This document shows, piece by piece, positions 1-7,905 of a stretch of DNA of 28,821 nt (position 1 is the stretch's first letter; each line of letters begins with the position of its first letter). Under the pieces are notes generated by a model. That model worked only from the letters and a program-made list of their open reading frames with translations, was not told the origin of the DNA and ran no database searches. The DNA comes from Lachnospiraceae bacterium (GTDB taxonomy: Bacteria; Bacillota; Clostridia; Lachnospirales; Lachnospiraceae). The position numbers and the translations under genes are program-made. The stretch is taken from positions 1 to 28,821 of the forward strand of contig WQST01000007.1 in the NCBI GenBank assembly GCA_009787745.1. Reading direction: 5' to 3'.

Positions 1-859
1 CTTCACCTTCGGCAATGATTTTGGCCGCATCCGCCTTAGCTTGGGAAAGCATAACGCTGACGTCCTTATCAGCTTGGTTACGAATCATCTGCGCTTCCGC
101 TTCACCTTCTGATTTGTACATAGTGCGGACTTTCTCACGCTCTGATATCATCCTGTTATAAACAGCTTCTTTATTAGAATCGGGAAGGTCAAGCGCTTTT
201 ACTTCAACGGTGATGATTTCAATACCATAATCACTTATCGGAATTAAATTCGCCGCAATTTCTTCTGTTAATGATTTAATCTCAATGTCACTTGTTTGAA
301 TAACGACTTCTTCACCATCCAACGAAACCGCTTCGACTTCAACATCAATCTGTGTAACATACACATTTCCGTCACGGGAAAGAATAACTTCTTCCTGCGT
401 CATGCTTGAAATTGTATTTTTAATCGCATTGTAGACGACCGTGTCGATACGGCCTTCCGCATTAACCTTAAGTCCGCTCAAAGTCTGATAATAAAGAACA
501 GGTTTGGTAATCCGCCAAAGCACATAGCTATCAACAATCATTGTTTTCTTATCCGAGGTAATGACATCGGAACGCGGTAAATCATAGAAAAGAATTTTCT
601 GCTCGCGCTTTTCAATCGTCTGAATAAACGGGATTCGGAAATTTAACCCGGGTTTATCAATAACGCGGACGATTTTACGGAATTGGAGAATCAAAGTATA
701 CTCATCCTGTTTAGTAACGACCGCTGTTGATAAAAAGATTAAAAGGCCGGCAATCAATATTATTAATAGCCAATCGGAAAAAATCAAACGGAATTTTTTC
801 CCTGAACCTTTATTTTCATTATTAGTTACATCTTTGTTTTTGATAATTTTTTCTTCCAT
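1..859 (-). CDS. hflC: HflC-like SPFH membrane protein (partial, 3' end outside window)
   Basis: Band-7/SPFH membrane protein that in other bacteria pairs with HflK in a large complex modulating the FtsH protease. The visible 286 residues show a charged N-terminus, one membrane segment at about residues 29-50 (WLLIILIAGLLIFLS), then the SPFH domain. Family landmarks are DTVVYNAIKN, a conserved ALDLPDSNKEAVYNRM stretch and the start of the Ala/Glu-rich coiled coil (SEREKVRTMYKSEGEAEAQ). The ATG at 859 follows a GGAG site by 8 nt. It lies 40 nt downstream of hflK on the same strand, the usual hflK-hflC order, so the two are probably cotranscribed. The C-terminus is cut by the window edge. HflC rather than another SPFH protein is inferred from the neighbour and the ALDLPD motif. 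Confidence 0.88.
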   Translation of the reverse strand, partial: MEEKIIKNKDVTNNENKGSGKKFRLIFSDWLLIILIAGLLIFLSTAVVTKQDEYTLILQFRKIVRVIDKPGLNFRIPFIQTIEKREQKILFYDLPRSDVITSDKKTMIVDSYVLWRITKPVLYYQTLSGLKVNAEGRIDTVVYNAIKNTISSMTQEEVILSRDGNVYVTQIDVEVEAVSLDGEEVVIQTSDIEIKSLTEEIAANLIPISDYGIEIITVEVKALDLPDSNKEAVYNRMISEREKVRTMYKSEGEAEAQMIRNQADKDVSVMLSQAKADAAKIIAEGE

Positions 860-899
860 ATTACAATCTCCATGACAGCGATATTTCTACGCTTTTTTG

Positions 900-1853
900 C
901 TAATCATTGTCCGCATTGTTTTGACTATAATTACGTTCGGCCTCTTCGCTCGAATTTGTGAATGAATCAAGCGGGAGAATCGTTTCTGTTACCCCGTTTT
1001 CATTCATTACGACGACCTTCATATTCGGCATAATCCATTCCATTGCTTCATAGAACATCCGCTTCTTGGTCATTTCAGGGAATTTCTTATATTCCTCAAA
1101 CATTGCGTTAAACTTAGAAACTTCAACATTCGCTTCCGCCACGCGCTGGGCCTTGGCTGATTCGGCTTCTCTGATTGTTTTGTCTACGTTAGCGCGCGCT
1201 TCCGGAATGATCGCATTCTCATATTCAGTTGCTTTATTAATAAATTCATCCATGTTCTGACGGGCGTCTTCAACCCCTTTAAAAGCGGCACGGATTTCTT
1301 CGGTCGGCGGTTCGGCATCCTGGATTGTGACATTACGGATTAAAATACCGATATCATGGGTATTTATTTTGTCAAACAACATATCCCTGATATTAGTCTG
1401 AATCTCGCTTTTCCCGACCGTCAAAACAGCATCAATCGGATATGACGCAATAACCGAACGAATGCAGTTCTGGGCGATATTTTTCATCACGACCACAGGA
1501 TTCTCGGCGGCATACGCATATTTAACAGGGTCAGATACCTGATAAATGATTACGAAGTCAACATTGATAAAATTATAATCAGAGGTAATCATTACCGATT
1601 CATCATTAACGCTTTGATTAGTAGCTTCATTATAACCTATCGTTATTTCCTTTGTGGTTGTATCAATCTTTTGGACTCTTTGAACCAAGGGGATTTTGAA
1701 TTTTATACCGGGTGTTGTGATTAAAGTCGGTTTGCCAAATGTGGTCACGACAGCGGCATGTTGCGTATCCAGCGTATAAACACTGTTAGTCGCAAATAAA
1801 AGGACTATTACGCCCAGAACGAATAACCATATCGAAGTTCTTGCTATTTTCAT
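900..1853 (-). CDS. hflK: HflK-like SPFH membrane protein
   Basis: 317-residue band-7/SPFH protein, expected partner of HflC around FtsH. One N-terminal membrane segment (residues about 7-24, SIWLFVLGVIVLLFATNS) leads into the SPFH domain (KPTLITTPGIKFKIPLVQRV, then NDESVMITSDYNFINVDF). Near residue 190 comes the HflK-like EDARQNMDEFINKA stretch and a coiled coil rich in Glu/Ala (EAESAKAQRVAEANVEV). The start at 1853 has an AAGG site 6 nt upstream and a near-consensus promoter close by. It is shorter than E. coli HflK because it lacks the long Gly-rich N-terminal tail, as is common in Firmicutes. Its stop is 40 nt before hflC. Confidence 0.88.
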   Translation of the reverse strand: MKIARTSIWLFVLGVIVLLFATNSVYTLDTQHAAVVTTFGKPTLITTPGIKFKIPLVQRVQKIDTTTKEITIGYNEATNQSVNDESVMITSDYNFINVDFVIIYQVSDPVKYAYAAENPVVVMKNIAQNCIRSVIASYPIDAVLTVGKSEIQTNIRDMLFDKINTHDIGILIRNVTIQDAEPPTEEIRAAFKGVEDARQNMDEFINKATEYENAIIPEARANVDKTIREAESAKAQRVAEANVEVSKFNAMFEEYKKFPEMTKKRMFYEAMEWIMPNMKVVVMNENGVTETILPLDSFTNSSEEAERNYSQNNADND

Positions 1854-1892
1854 TATGTACCTTGCCTTTCCATAAAAAAAGTTCTATTAATC

Positions 1893-1921
1893 ATCATATA
1901 GGGAGAGAAAATGATTGTCAA
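1893..1921 (-). promoter_or_regulatory. sigma-A-type promoter for hflK-hflC
   Basis: On the minus strand TTGACA (1921-1916) is followed after 17 nt by TATGAT (1898-1893), matching 11 of 12 consensus positions. Transcription would start near 1886, about 33 nt before the hflK ATG. No other candidate promoter is seen between the spoVG terminator and hflK. Confidence 0.8.
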
Positions 1922-1979
1922 GTGGTAAAAAGTGCATATGTCATTCCGACAAAGGAAACAAGCGGATTAAACGTCACAC

Positions 1980-2022
1980 AAAAAGCGTATGACCTTAAAT
2001 ATACCGGGTCATACGCTTTTTT
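1980..2022 (-). terminator. strong intrinsic terminator after spoVG
   Basis: The arms AAAAGCGTATGACC (1981-1994) and GGTCATACGCTTTT (2007-2020) form a perfect 14-bp stem with a 12-nt loop. It is bounded by A and T runs, so it could work in both directions. It lies 25 nt past the spoVG stop and separates that gene from the hflK promoter. Confidence 0.88.
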
Positions 2023-2047
2023 ATATAAATGCTACACAAACTCCTAA

Positions 2048-2323
2048 TTATTCCATAGCATCAGGCAATAGTAACGCCTTTTCATATCTTTCTAAAATCG
2101 TCCGCTGAATTTTCTCGCGCGTCTCTGAATTAATCGGATGAGCAATATCCCGGTACTCTCCATCGGCTGATTGCTTACTTGGCATTGCGATAAACATTCC
2201 TTTTTCGCCTTCAATCACTTTAATGTCGTGTATCACAAACACATCGTCGATGGTTATCGATACAATCGCCCTCATCTTGCCTTCCTTAGTAATTTTACGC
2301 ACGCGCACATCTGTAATTTGCAT
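2048..2323 (-). CDS. spoVG: SpoVG family RNA/DNA-binding regulator
   Basis: 91-residue SpoVG, a small nucleic-acid-binding regulator linked to sporulation, division and virulence in Firmicutes. It has the canonical N-terminus (MQITDVRVRKI), the core VSITIDDVFVIHDIKVI, the near-invariant FIAMPSK motif and an RDIAHPIN motif before the helix carrying the usual DNA/RNA-binding surface. Length is normal. The ATG at 2323 has a GGGAGG site 7 nt upstream. It is 60 nt downstream of glgD on the same strand, so read-through from glgCD is possible; a small hairpin sits in between. A strong terminator closes the unit. Confidence 0.96.
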   Translation of the reverse strand: MQITDVRVRKITKEGKMRAIVSITIDDVFVIHDIKVIEGEKGMFIAMPSKQSADGEYRDIAHPINSETREKIQRTILERYEKALLLPDAME

Positions 2324-2344
2324 GCATTAACCTCCCTCGAAATT

Positions 2345-2364
2345 GTGAAAGATTATCCTTTCAC
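2345..2364. other. small perfect hairpin between glgD and spoVG
   Basis: GTGAAAG and CTTTCAC form a 7-bp stem around a 6-nt loop (GATAAT on the minus strand). It lacks a U-run, so it is not a clear terminator. It could be a processing site or operator between the glgD stop and the spoVG ribosome-binding site. The loop GATAAT resembles a -10 box but has no convincing -35. Confidence 0.45.
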
Positions 2365-2383
2365 TTATGATTGTTAGTTACAA

Positions 2384-3502
2384 CTAAATGACATATCTGT
2401 CATTTCTTTCGACTACTATTTTGATACCATCTTCCCCTTTATGATAAGAATTAGCCCTAATGGTATCACGGCTCTCAACGATGCAATTTTCGATATGTGT
2501 ATTATCTCCTATATAAACATCATTTAGTATGATGGAATTTTTAATAAAGCAATTATTGCCAATAAATGATTTCTTGAAAATCACCGAATCCTCAACGACG
2601 CCGTTGATAATACACCCGCTGGAAATCAAACTGTTCTTGATATGAGCACCGACATTATACTTAGCCGGCGGTAAATCATCAACTTTCGAGTAAATATCAG
2701 GATATTGACGGAAAAAGAAATCACCTGTTTCCTGCTTCAAAAAATCCATATTCGTGTTAAAATAATCCTCTACGGTAGCAATATTAGACCAGTATTCCTT
2801 AAGTTTGTAGCCAAAGATACGCTTCATATTCTTATAGCGGATTAAAATATCCTTAACAAAATCAAATCGATCCTCTTCGGCACACTTCTCAATCATTTCG
2901 ATAAGCTGACGGCGGCGAACGACATAAATACCGCAAGATATCGTATTTGTTCGGGCGACGACCGGCTTTTCCTCAAATTCTTCAATCCGATGCTCTTCGT
3001 TCATTTTTAGGATGCCATAACGGTCAACATTATATTCCGCTTCCAAATCTTTACAGACGACCGTGATGTCTGCTTTGCGCGAAATGTGATATTCAAGGAC
3101 TTTATTGAAGTCCATCTTATAAACACAATCGCCTGATGAAATGACGACATAAGGCTCATGGCTATTCTTAAGGAATGACAAATTCTGGGCGATGGCGTCC
3201 GCTGTTCCGCGATACCAAAAGCTGTTCTCGCTCGTCACCGCAGGGGTGAACACCACCAAACCGCCTTGTTTACGGCCAAAATCCCACCATTTCGATGAAC
3301 TCAGATGTTCATTCAGGCTTCGGGCATTATATTGGGTAAAAACTGCAACTTTTTGAATATGCGAGTTGGACATATTGGATAACGCAAAATCAATACTGCG
3401 GTAACTTCCCGCAATCGGCATTGCACAAACCGCACGTTTCTGCGAAAGTTCCCTCATCCGATAATTATTTCCGCCCGCTAAGATTATTCCGATCGCTCTC
3501 AT
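2384..3502 (-). CDS. glgD: GlgD, non-catalytic-type subunit of ADP-glucose pyrophosphorylase
   Basis: 372-residue nucleotidyltransferase-fold protein with a C-terminal left-handed beta-helix, the GlgD subunit that in Firmicutes assembles with GlgC to make ADP-glucose for glycogen synthesis. The N-terminal loop, GGxGxRL in active enzymes, is degenerate here (LAGGNNYRMREL), as expected for a regulatory subunit. SGDCVYKMDF and EEFEEKP keep the fold landmarks. The C-terminal hexapeptide repeats run from about residue 290 (VGAHIKNSLISSGCIINGVV). The start at 3502 is preceded by GGGAGGTG and overlaps the glgC stop by 4 nt (ATGA), implying translational coupling and fixed stoichiometry. No other glycogen genes are in the window. 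Confidence 0.93.
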   Translation of the reverse strand: MRAIGIILAGGNNYRMRELSQKRAVCAMPIAGSYRSIDFALSNMSNSHIQKVAVFTQYNARSLNEHLSSSKWWDFGRKQGGLVVFTPAVTSENSFWYRGTADAIAQNLSFLKNSHEPYVVISSGDCVYKMDFNKVLEYHISRKADITVVCKDLEAEYNVDRYGILKMNEEHRIEEFEEKPVVARTNTISCGIYVVRRRQLIEMIEKCAEEDRFDFVKDILIRYKNMKRIFGYKLKEYWSNIATVEDYFNTNMDFLKQETGDFFFRQYPDIYSKVDDLPPAKYNVGAHIKNSLISSGCIINGVVEDSVIFKKSFIGNNCFIKNSIILNDVYIGDNTHIENCIVESRDTIRANSYHKGEDGIKIVVERNDRYVI

Positions 3503-4776
3503 ACGCCGGCACCTCCCTTAATTAATGATTTCCCGCCGGGAAGCACTCCATTATCGTAATCGCTCATATCGGTGGCACCGAAGATAACAGTGTTCTTGCC
3601 GATTGTCACGCCATTCGGAATGGTAGTCTTTTCACCAATTGTAACAATTCCATTATCATAAATATGCGGGTCGGTCTCATTAGGGACTGCATCACCGATA
3701 CCAAATCTGACATTATCACCGACTGAAACATTCTCCGCAACAATCACTTTGTTAAGTTCACAATTCGCGCCGATTTCGGTGCGGTTCATGATTATCGAAT
3801 CACGGACGACGCTGTCTTTGCCTATCGTTACACCGCATCCGATAACCGAGTTATAGACCTTACCGTAAATTCTGGTACCTTCGCCGATAATACTCTTTTC
3901 AACCCATGTACTGTCAGCGATATATTGCGGCGGTAAAATCTCGCTCTTAGTATATATTTTCCAGTATTCTTCGTATAAATTAAATTCCGGCACGATATCA
4001 ATAAGTTCCATATTGGCTTCCCAATACGACTCAAGTGTACCGACGTCTTTCCAATAGCCATTGAACTCATAGGCAAAAAGACTCGCGTTTTCTTTATTAT
4101 GGCAGTACGGGATAACATGTTTTCCGAAATCAAGATTCGGTAAATCAGCATTGTTAAGTAAAGCTTCCTTTAAGATCGGCCAATTGAAGATATATATACC
4201 CATCGAAGCCAAATTACTGCGCGGATTCTCAGGCTTTTCTTCGAAATCCGTAATCCTTTTTTCGTTATCCGTAATCATGATGCCGAAACGCTTCGCTTCA
4301 TCCATCGATACAGGCATAACCGCAATAGTTACCTCAGATTTCTTTTCCTTATGGAATTCAAGCATTACTTCATAATCCATCTTATAGATATGGTCGCCTG
4401 ATAAAATCAAGATATACTCCGGATTAAAACTATCCATGTAGTCGATATTCTGCAATATCGCGTTCGCCGTACCCGTATACCATTCACTGTTACTGCTCTT
4501 CTCATATGGCGGCAAAACCGTCACACCCCCAATATTACGGTCTAAGTCCCACGGAATACCGATGCCGATATGAGTATTAAGCCGGAGGGGCTGGTACTGT
4601 GTCAAAACACCTACCGTATCAATCCCCGAGTTGATGCAATTACTTAAGGGGAAATCGATAATCCGATATTTCCCGCCAAAAGCCACCGCCGGTTTAGCTA
4701 CCTTTGATGTTAGGACACCCAAGCGACTACCTTGCCCGCCTGCTAACAACATAGCGATCATTTCTTTCTTGATCAT
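3499..4776 (-). CDS. glgC: glucose-1-phosphate adenylyltransferase (ADP-glucose pyrophosphorylase), catalytic subunit
   Basis: 425-residue GlgC: glucose-1-phosphate + ATP gives ADP-glucose + PPi, the committed step of bacterial glycogen synthesis. The N-terminal signature is intact (LLAGGQGSRLG at residues 10-20, then KVAKPAVAFGGKYRIIDF). Also seen are the sugar-phosphate region WYTGTANAILQNIDY, the catalytic-Asp motif ILSGDHIYKMDY, DFEEKPENPRSNLASMGIY, and a C-terminal beta-helix of hexapeptide repeats (SIIGEGTRIYGKVYNSVIG). The ATG at 4776 has AGGAG 8 nt upstream. It overlaps glgD by 4 nt. A divergent AT-rich region upstream separates it from murC. Confidence 0.96.
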   Translation of the reverse strand: MIKKEMIAMLLAGGQGSRLGVLTSKVAKPAVAFGGKYRIIDFPLSNCINSGIDTVGVLTQYQPLRLNTHIGIGIPWDLDRNIGGVTVLPPYEKSSNSEWYTGTANAILQNIDYMDSFNPEYILILSGDHIYKMDYEVMLEFHKEKKSEVTIAVMPVSMDEAKRFGIMITDNEKRITDFEEKPENPRSNLASMGIYIFNWPILKEALLNNADLPNLDFGKHVIPYCHNKENASLFAYEFNGYWKDVGTLESYWEANMELIDIVPEFNLYEEYWKIYTKSEILPPQYIADSTWVEKSIIGEGTRIYGKVYNSVIGCGVTIGKDSVVRDSIIMNRTEIGANCELNKVIVAENVSVGDNVRFGIGDAVPNETDPHIYDNGIVTIGEKTTIPNGVTIGKNTVIFGATDMSDYDNGVLPGGKSLIKGGAGV

Positions 4777-5190
4777 ACTCCCTGCTCCTATCTGTCGCCC
4801 CTACGAAGTAAGGCATTACTTTATAAAAACTTATGTTAACATGTTCTACTAAACGGCATATGATAATCTATAAGCCATAAATACTAATGACATTCATAAA
4901 TAATGCTGATTTCATTATATCATATATATATTCAAAAATAAATGTTTTTTACTAAAAAATTGCTAGTTTTATCATGTTTTTTAGATAAATTAAAGAAAGA
5001 TTTTTTTTATTGCATTCAATTCTTACAATTTCGCTATATTTAGTACTTTAGCACCGGTCATATCAAGATATTGTAATTTACTTTTAACTTATTTTTCGAC
5101 TTATAAGTTTTAGTATTATGGTACTGGTTTTTTTACCATTAACCGGTTATAATAAGCTAGTGGTTGCGGTCAAAAGGAGAGGTATTTCAT
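4777..5190. other. AT-rich divergent intergenic region between glgC and murC
   Basis: No gene is seen in this stretch, which is very AT-rich (many T and A runs between 4915 and 5010). It should hold the glgC promoter on the minus strand, but no convincing -35/-10 pair was found there. Near murC the inverted repeat ATGGTA (5118-5123) / TACCAT (5134-5139) lies directly before the -10 box of the murC promoter and could be an operator. Confidence 0.5.
5125..5153 (+). promoter_or_regulatory. probable murC promoter
   Basis: A consensus -10 TATAAT lies at 5148-5153. A weak -35 (TGGTTT, 5125-5130) is 17 nt upstream. Transcription would start near 5160, giving a leader of about 30 nt. The inverted repeat ATGGTA/TACCAT overlaps the spacer. 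Confidence 0.5.
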
Positions 5191-6630
5191 ATGTATCAAA
5201 TCAATTTTAAGGATCCTATTCATATTTATTTTATGGGAATCGGCGGTATCAGCATGAGCGGTCTCGCCGAAATATTGCTGGAACAAGGCTTTACCGTTTC
5301 AGGCTCCGATCTTAAAGAATCGGAACTGACGATTGCTTTAGCCGAAAAAGGGGCAACTATTTTTTATGGTCAAACCGCCGAAAATCTGAATCCCCAATGC
5401 GGCCTTGCGGAAATTGATCTGGTTGTTTATACCGCCGCGATTAAAGATGATAATCCCGAATTTATTGCCCTAAAAGAAAAGGGCATTAACTCAATGACCA
5501 GAGCCGAGCTATTAGGGCAAATTATGAAAAACTATCAAGTACCTATCGCTATCGCCGGAACTCACGGTAAAACCACCACCACGGGAATGGTTTCCGAAAT
5601 ATTACTTAAGGCCCGCCTTGACCCGACGCTTTCAATCGGCGGCATCCTTAATTCGATCGACGGAAATATCAAAATCGGCAAATCAGATTTTTTCGTCACC
5701 GAAGCATGTGAATACACTAACAGCTTTTTACAATTTTATCCCAAAATCGGAGTCATACTTAATATAGAAGCAGACCATCTTGATTTCTTCAAAAACGAAG
5801 AAGAAATAAGGCAATCTTTCCGCAAATTCGCTGAACTGATTCCGGCAGACGGGGTTCTCATCATTAACGGCGCGATTAAAAACCTTTCCGAAGTCGTCAA
5901 TGGTTTATCCTGTCAAGTCATCGTTTACGGCGAAGACCCTGCTAATGATTATTATATCAGCGATGTAACCTATGATAAAGAAGCTCATCCGACCTTTACC
6001 CTAAACTATCACCCGCAAAGTTTCGCCGATGTTAAAGCCGCCGCCATATCCCACGCTTCCGAAACTTATACCTTGGGGACGCGGGGGATGCACAACGCCC
6101 TTAACGCCGCCGCTTCGATTGCCCTTTCCGATTACCTTAATATCGATACCCGCTTTACCAAAGACGCCTTAATGGCTTTCACAGGAACCAAGCGCCGTTT
6201 CGAAGAAAAGGGGCAATGCGCAGGCTTCATGATAATTGATGATTACGCGCATCATCCGACCGAAATCAAAGCCACCCTAGAGACCGCCAGAAATTATCCC
6301 CATCGTCTGATTTGGTGCGTTTTTCAACCCCATACTTACACCCGCACGAAGGCTTTCATGAACGAGTTCGCCGACAGCCTTTGCGGTGCCGACAGAATTA
6401 TCCTGATCGATATCTATGCCGCCCGTGAAAAAAACGAAGACGGCATCAGCAGTAAAGATTTAGTAAATATTATCAAAAAAAGCGGAAAAGAGTGCTATTA
6501 TATTTCTACTTTGGATAGTTTCGCCAACGCGGAAAAATTTATTTTAGAAAATGTTGAGCAGGGCGACCTGTTGATAACTATGGGGGCGGGAGACGTTGTA
6601 ACTATCGGAGATAATCTGCTTAAGAATTAG
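5191..6630 (+). CDS. murC: UDP-N-acetylmuramate-L-alanine ligase
   Basis: 479-residue cytoplasmic Mur ligase that joins L-alanine to UDP-MurNAc with ATP, an early peptidoglycan precursor step. The N-terminal Rossmann motif is HIYFMGIGGISMSGLAEIL (residues about 11-29). The ATP-binding loop is AGTHGKTTTT (122-131). The central domain carries TEACEYTNSF and LNIEADHLDFF, and the C-terminal domain starts near FTGTKRRFEEKG with DDYAHHPTEIKATL. I chose the ATG at 5191 because AAGGAGAGG sits 8 nt upstream; a TTG nine codons earlier in frame has no site. It stands apart from other mur genes, between glgCD and the replication-loader operon, and ends at its own terminator. Confidence 0.96.
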   Translation: MYQINFKDPIHIYFMGIGGISMSGLAEILLEQGFTVSGSDLKESELTIALAEKGATIFYGQTAENLNPQCGLAEIDLVVYTAAIKDDNPEFIALKEKGINSMTRAELLGQIMKNYQVPIAIAGTHGKTTTTGMVSEILLKARLDPTLSIGGILNSIDGNIKIGKSDFFVTEACEYTNSFLQFYPKIGVILNIEADHLDFFKNEEEIRQSFRKFAELIPADGVLIINGAIKNLSEVVNGLSCQVIVYGEDPANDYYISDVTYDKEAHPTFTLNYHPQSFADVKAAAISHASETYTLGTRGMHNALNAAASIALSDYLNIDTRFTKDALMAFTGTKRRFEEKGQCAGFMIIDDYAHHPTEIKATLETARNYPHRLIWCVFQPHTYTRTKAFMNEFADSLCGADRIILIDIYAAREKNEDGISSKDLVNIIKKSGKECYYISTLDSFANAEKFILENVEQGDLLITMGAGDVVTIGDNLLKN

Positions 6631-6639
6631 TATTACACT

Positions 6640-6744
6640 TTATCCACATTTTTAACGGAGTTTTGCCGCTAAAAAATGTGGATATTTTTTCCTTGTATTT
6701 ACTGAAAAATTTAATACTTATCCACTTCTTCCACATTATCCACA
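6640..6744. promoter_or_regulatory. cluster of four DnaA boxes upstream of the DnaD/DnaI genes
   Basis: Exact matches to the DnaA-box consensus TTATNCACA are TTATCCACA at 6640-6648 and again at 6736-6744. One-mismatch boxes are TTATCCACT at 6718-6726 and, on the minus strand, ATATCCACA at 6685-6677. All four fall within 105 bp, 70-190 bp upstream of the expected transcription start of the primosome-protein genes. This suggests DnaA binding and replication-coupled control or DnaA titration. Confidence 0.65.
6641..6690 (+). terminator. murC terminator built from opposed DnaA-box-like arms
   Basis: TATCCACATTTTT (6641-6653) pairs with AAAAATGTGGATA (6672-6684), extended inward by AACGG/CCGCT, and is followed by a T-run at 6685-6690. 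It lies 10 nt past the murC stop. Both arms include a DnaA-box-like sequence. Confidence 0.85.
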
Positions 6745-6811
6745 TAAGCCGTAAAGCCAGTAATTTAGCGACATCTAGGACAAATTAGCTATTCCTTTTT
6801 TTTATTTATTG

Positions 6812-6820
6812 TGCTATACT
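6812..6820 (+). promoter_or_regulatory. extended -10 promoter for the dnaD-dnaI-prs operon
   Basis: TGCTATACT is an extended -10 element (TGn plus TATACT at 6815-6820). The -35 region is poor (TTCCTT at 6792-6797). The start would be near 6827, about 50 nt before the chosen ATG. The DnaA boxes lie just upstream. Confidence 0.55.
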
Positions 6821-6879
6821 CAACTTTGCTGAAGATGAAAAATTTGGTTACTGCGGGTTACAGTAGAATGGAGATGTTG

Positions 6880-7905
6880 ATGGGATCGCTTACGATTTAT
6901 CAAGACGACTACGAAGAGGCTACTATTGTGTCCAATCTTTTTATAGATGATTATTTAAAGGACGCTAATGATGCTCAGATAAAAGTCTTTTTATATTTAC
7001 TCAGAATGATGAGTGCGCATAAAGCCACCAGCATTTCCGATATTGCGGATAAATTTAATTATCCCGAAAAAGACGTTATCCGTGCGCTTAATTATTGGGA
7101 AAACAACCTGTTGCTTAGTGTTCAGTATGACGACCAAAAATATCCTGTCGGCATCTATCTGAAACCCATCCCCAAGCCCGGGCAGACTAGACCCATCAAT
7201 AATATAACCTTGCTTGCGGAAAAAGAAGCGCCGAAGAAATCGTTCCCGAAGCCTGCTTATAGTTTGGATGATTTAAAGGCATTCAAAGAAGCTGAGGATA
7301 CCGCGCAGATTTTCTTTATTGCCGAGCAATATTTAGGAAAACCGTTAAGCACTTCCGATATTACCTCAATCCTATTTTTTATGGATACCCTAAAGTTTTC
7401 CGCGGACATGATCGATTATCTGATCCAGTACTGCGTCGAACGCGGTAAAAGAGATTTCCGGTACATCGAAAAAGTCGCTGTCAGTTGGGCGGAAGAAGGT
7501 ATTATCACGCCGAAACAAGCCGCGAAAGCCGCCCGGAAATATGATAAAATAGTTTATGATGTCATGAAAGCGCTGGGCAAACAAAACAGCCCGACCAAAA
7601 TAGAAGCCAATATGATTTTAAGCTGGACCCGTGAGTTCGGATTTGACCACGAGCTTATCTTCGAAGCATGTAACCGGACTGTTATGGCTGTCGATCGTAA
7701 CCGCCTTAATTATTGTAACGCCATTTTACAAAAGTGGGAAAAAAATAATGTCCGCCACATCACGGACATAGCCAATGCCGACATCGACCACAATATGAAC
7801 CGCACCGCCAAACCTGCGAAAAACAATAAAGCCACTATGTTTCATCAGTTCAAGCAAAATACATATGATTTCGAAGCACTTGAACGGGAGATGTTTAGCA
7901 ACTAA
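6880..7905 (+). CDS. DnaD-domain primosome protein (DnaB/DnaD family)
   Basis: Firmicute DnaD/DnaB-family protein expected to help load the replicative helicase at the origin or at restarted forks. Starting at 6880 it has 341 residues. The N-terminal winged-helix region (SNLFIDDYLKDANDAQIKVF) is followed by a charged Pro-rich linker and two DnaB_2/DnaD-type C-terminal helical repeats (near LSTSDITSILFFMDTLKFSA and EANMILSWTREFGFDHELIF). These end in the family pattern YCNAILQKWEKNNV, a variant of the YxxxIxxxW motif. The longer frame back to 6811 starts with GTG inside the -10 element; GGAG at 6870-6873 lies 6 nt before the ATG at 6880, so that start is preferred. Its stop overlaps the next ATG by 1 nt (TAATG). 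Confidence 0.85.
   Translation: MGSLTIYQDDYEEATIVSNLFIDDYLKDANDAQIKVFLYLLRMMSAHKATSISDIADKFNYPEKDVIRALNYWENNLLLSVQYDDQKYPVGIYLKPIPKPGQTRPINNITLLAEKEAPKKSFPKPAYSLDDLKAFKEAEDTAQIFFIAEQYLGKPLSTSDITSILFFMDTLKFSADMIDYLIQYCVERGKRDFRYIEKVAVSWAEEGIITPKQAAKAARKYDKIVYDVMKALGKQNSPTKIEANMILSWTREFGFDHELIFEACNRTVMAVDRNRLNYCNAILQKWEKNNVRHITDIANADIDHNMNRTAKPAKNNKATMFHQFKQNTYDFEALEREMFSN

Noticed and set aside
1841..2047. 68-codon plus-strand open frame between hflK and spoVG
   Set aside because: It runs through the hflK promoter and the spoVG terminator; both explain the sequence better.
3828..4151. 107-codon minus-strand frame inside glgC
   Set aside because: Out-of-frame shadow of glgC, whose own frame has all family motifs.
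6640..6744. Chromosomal replication origin
   Set aside because: Four DnaA boxes are present but dnaA, dnaN, recF and an unwinding region with repeated AT 13-mers or DnaA-trio are not; a regulatory or titration site is more likely.
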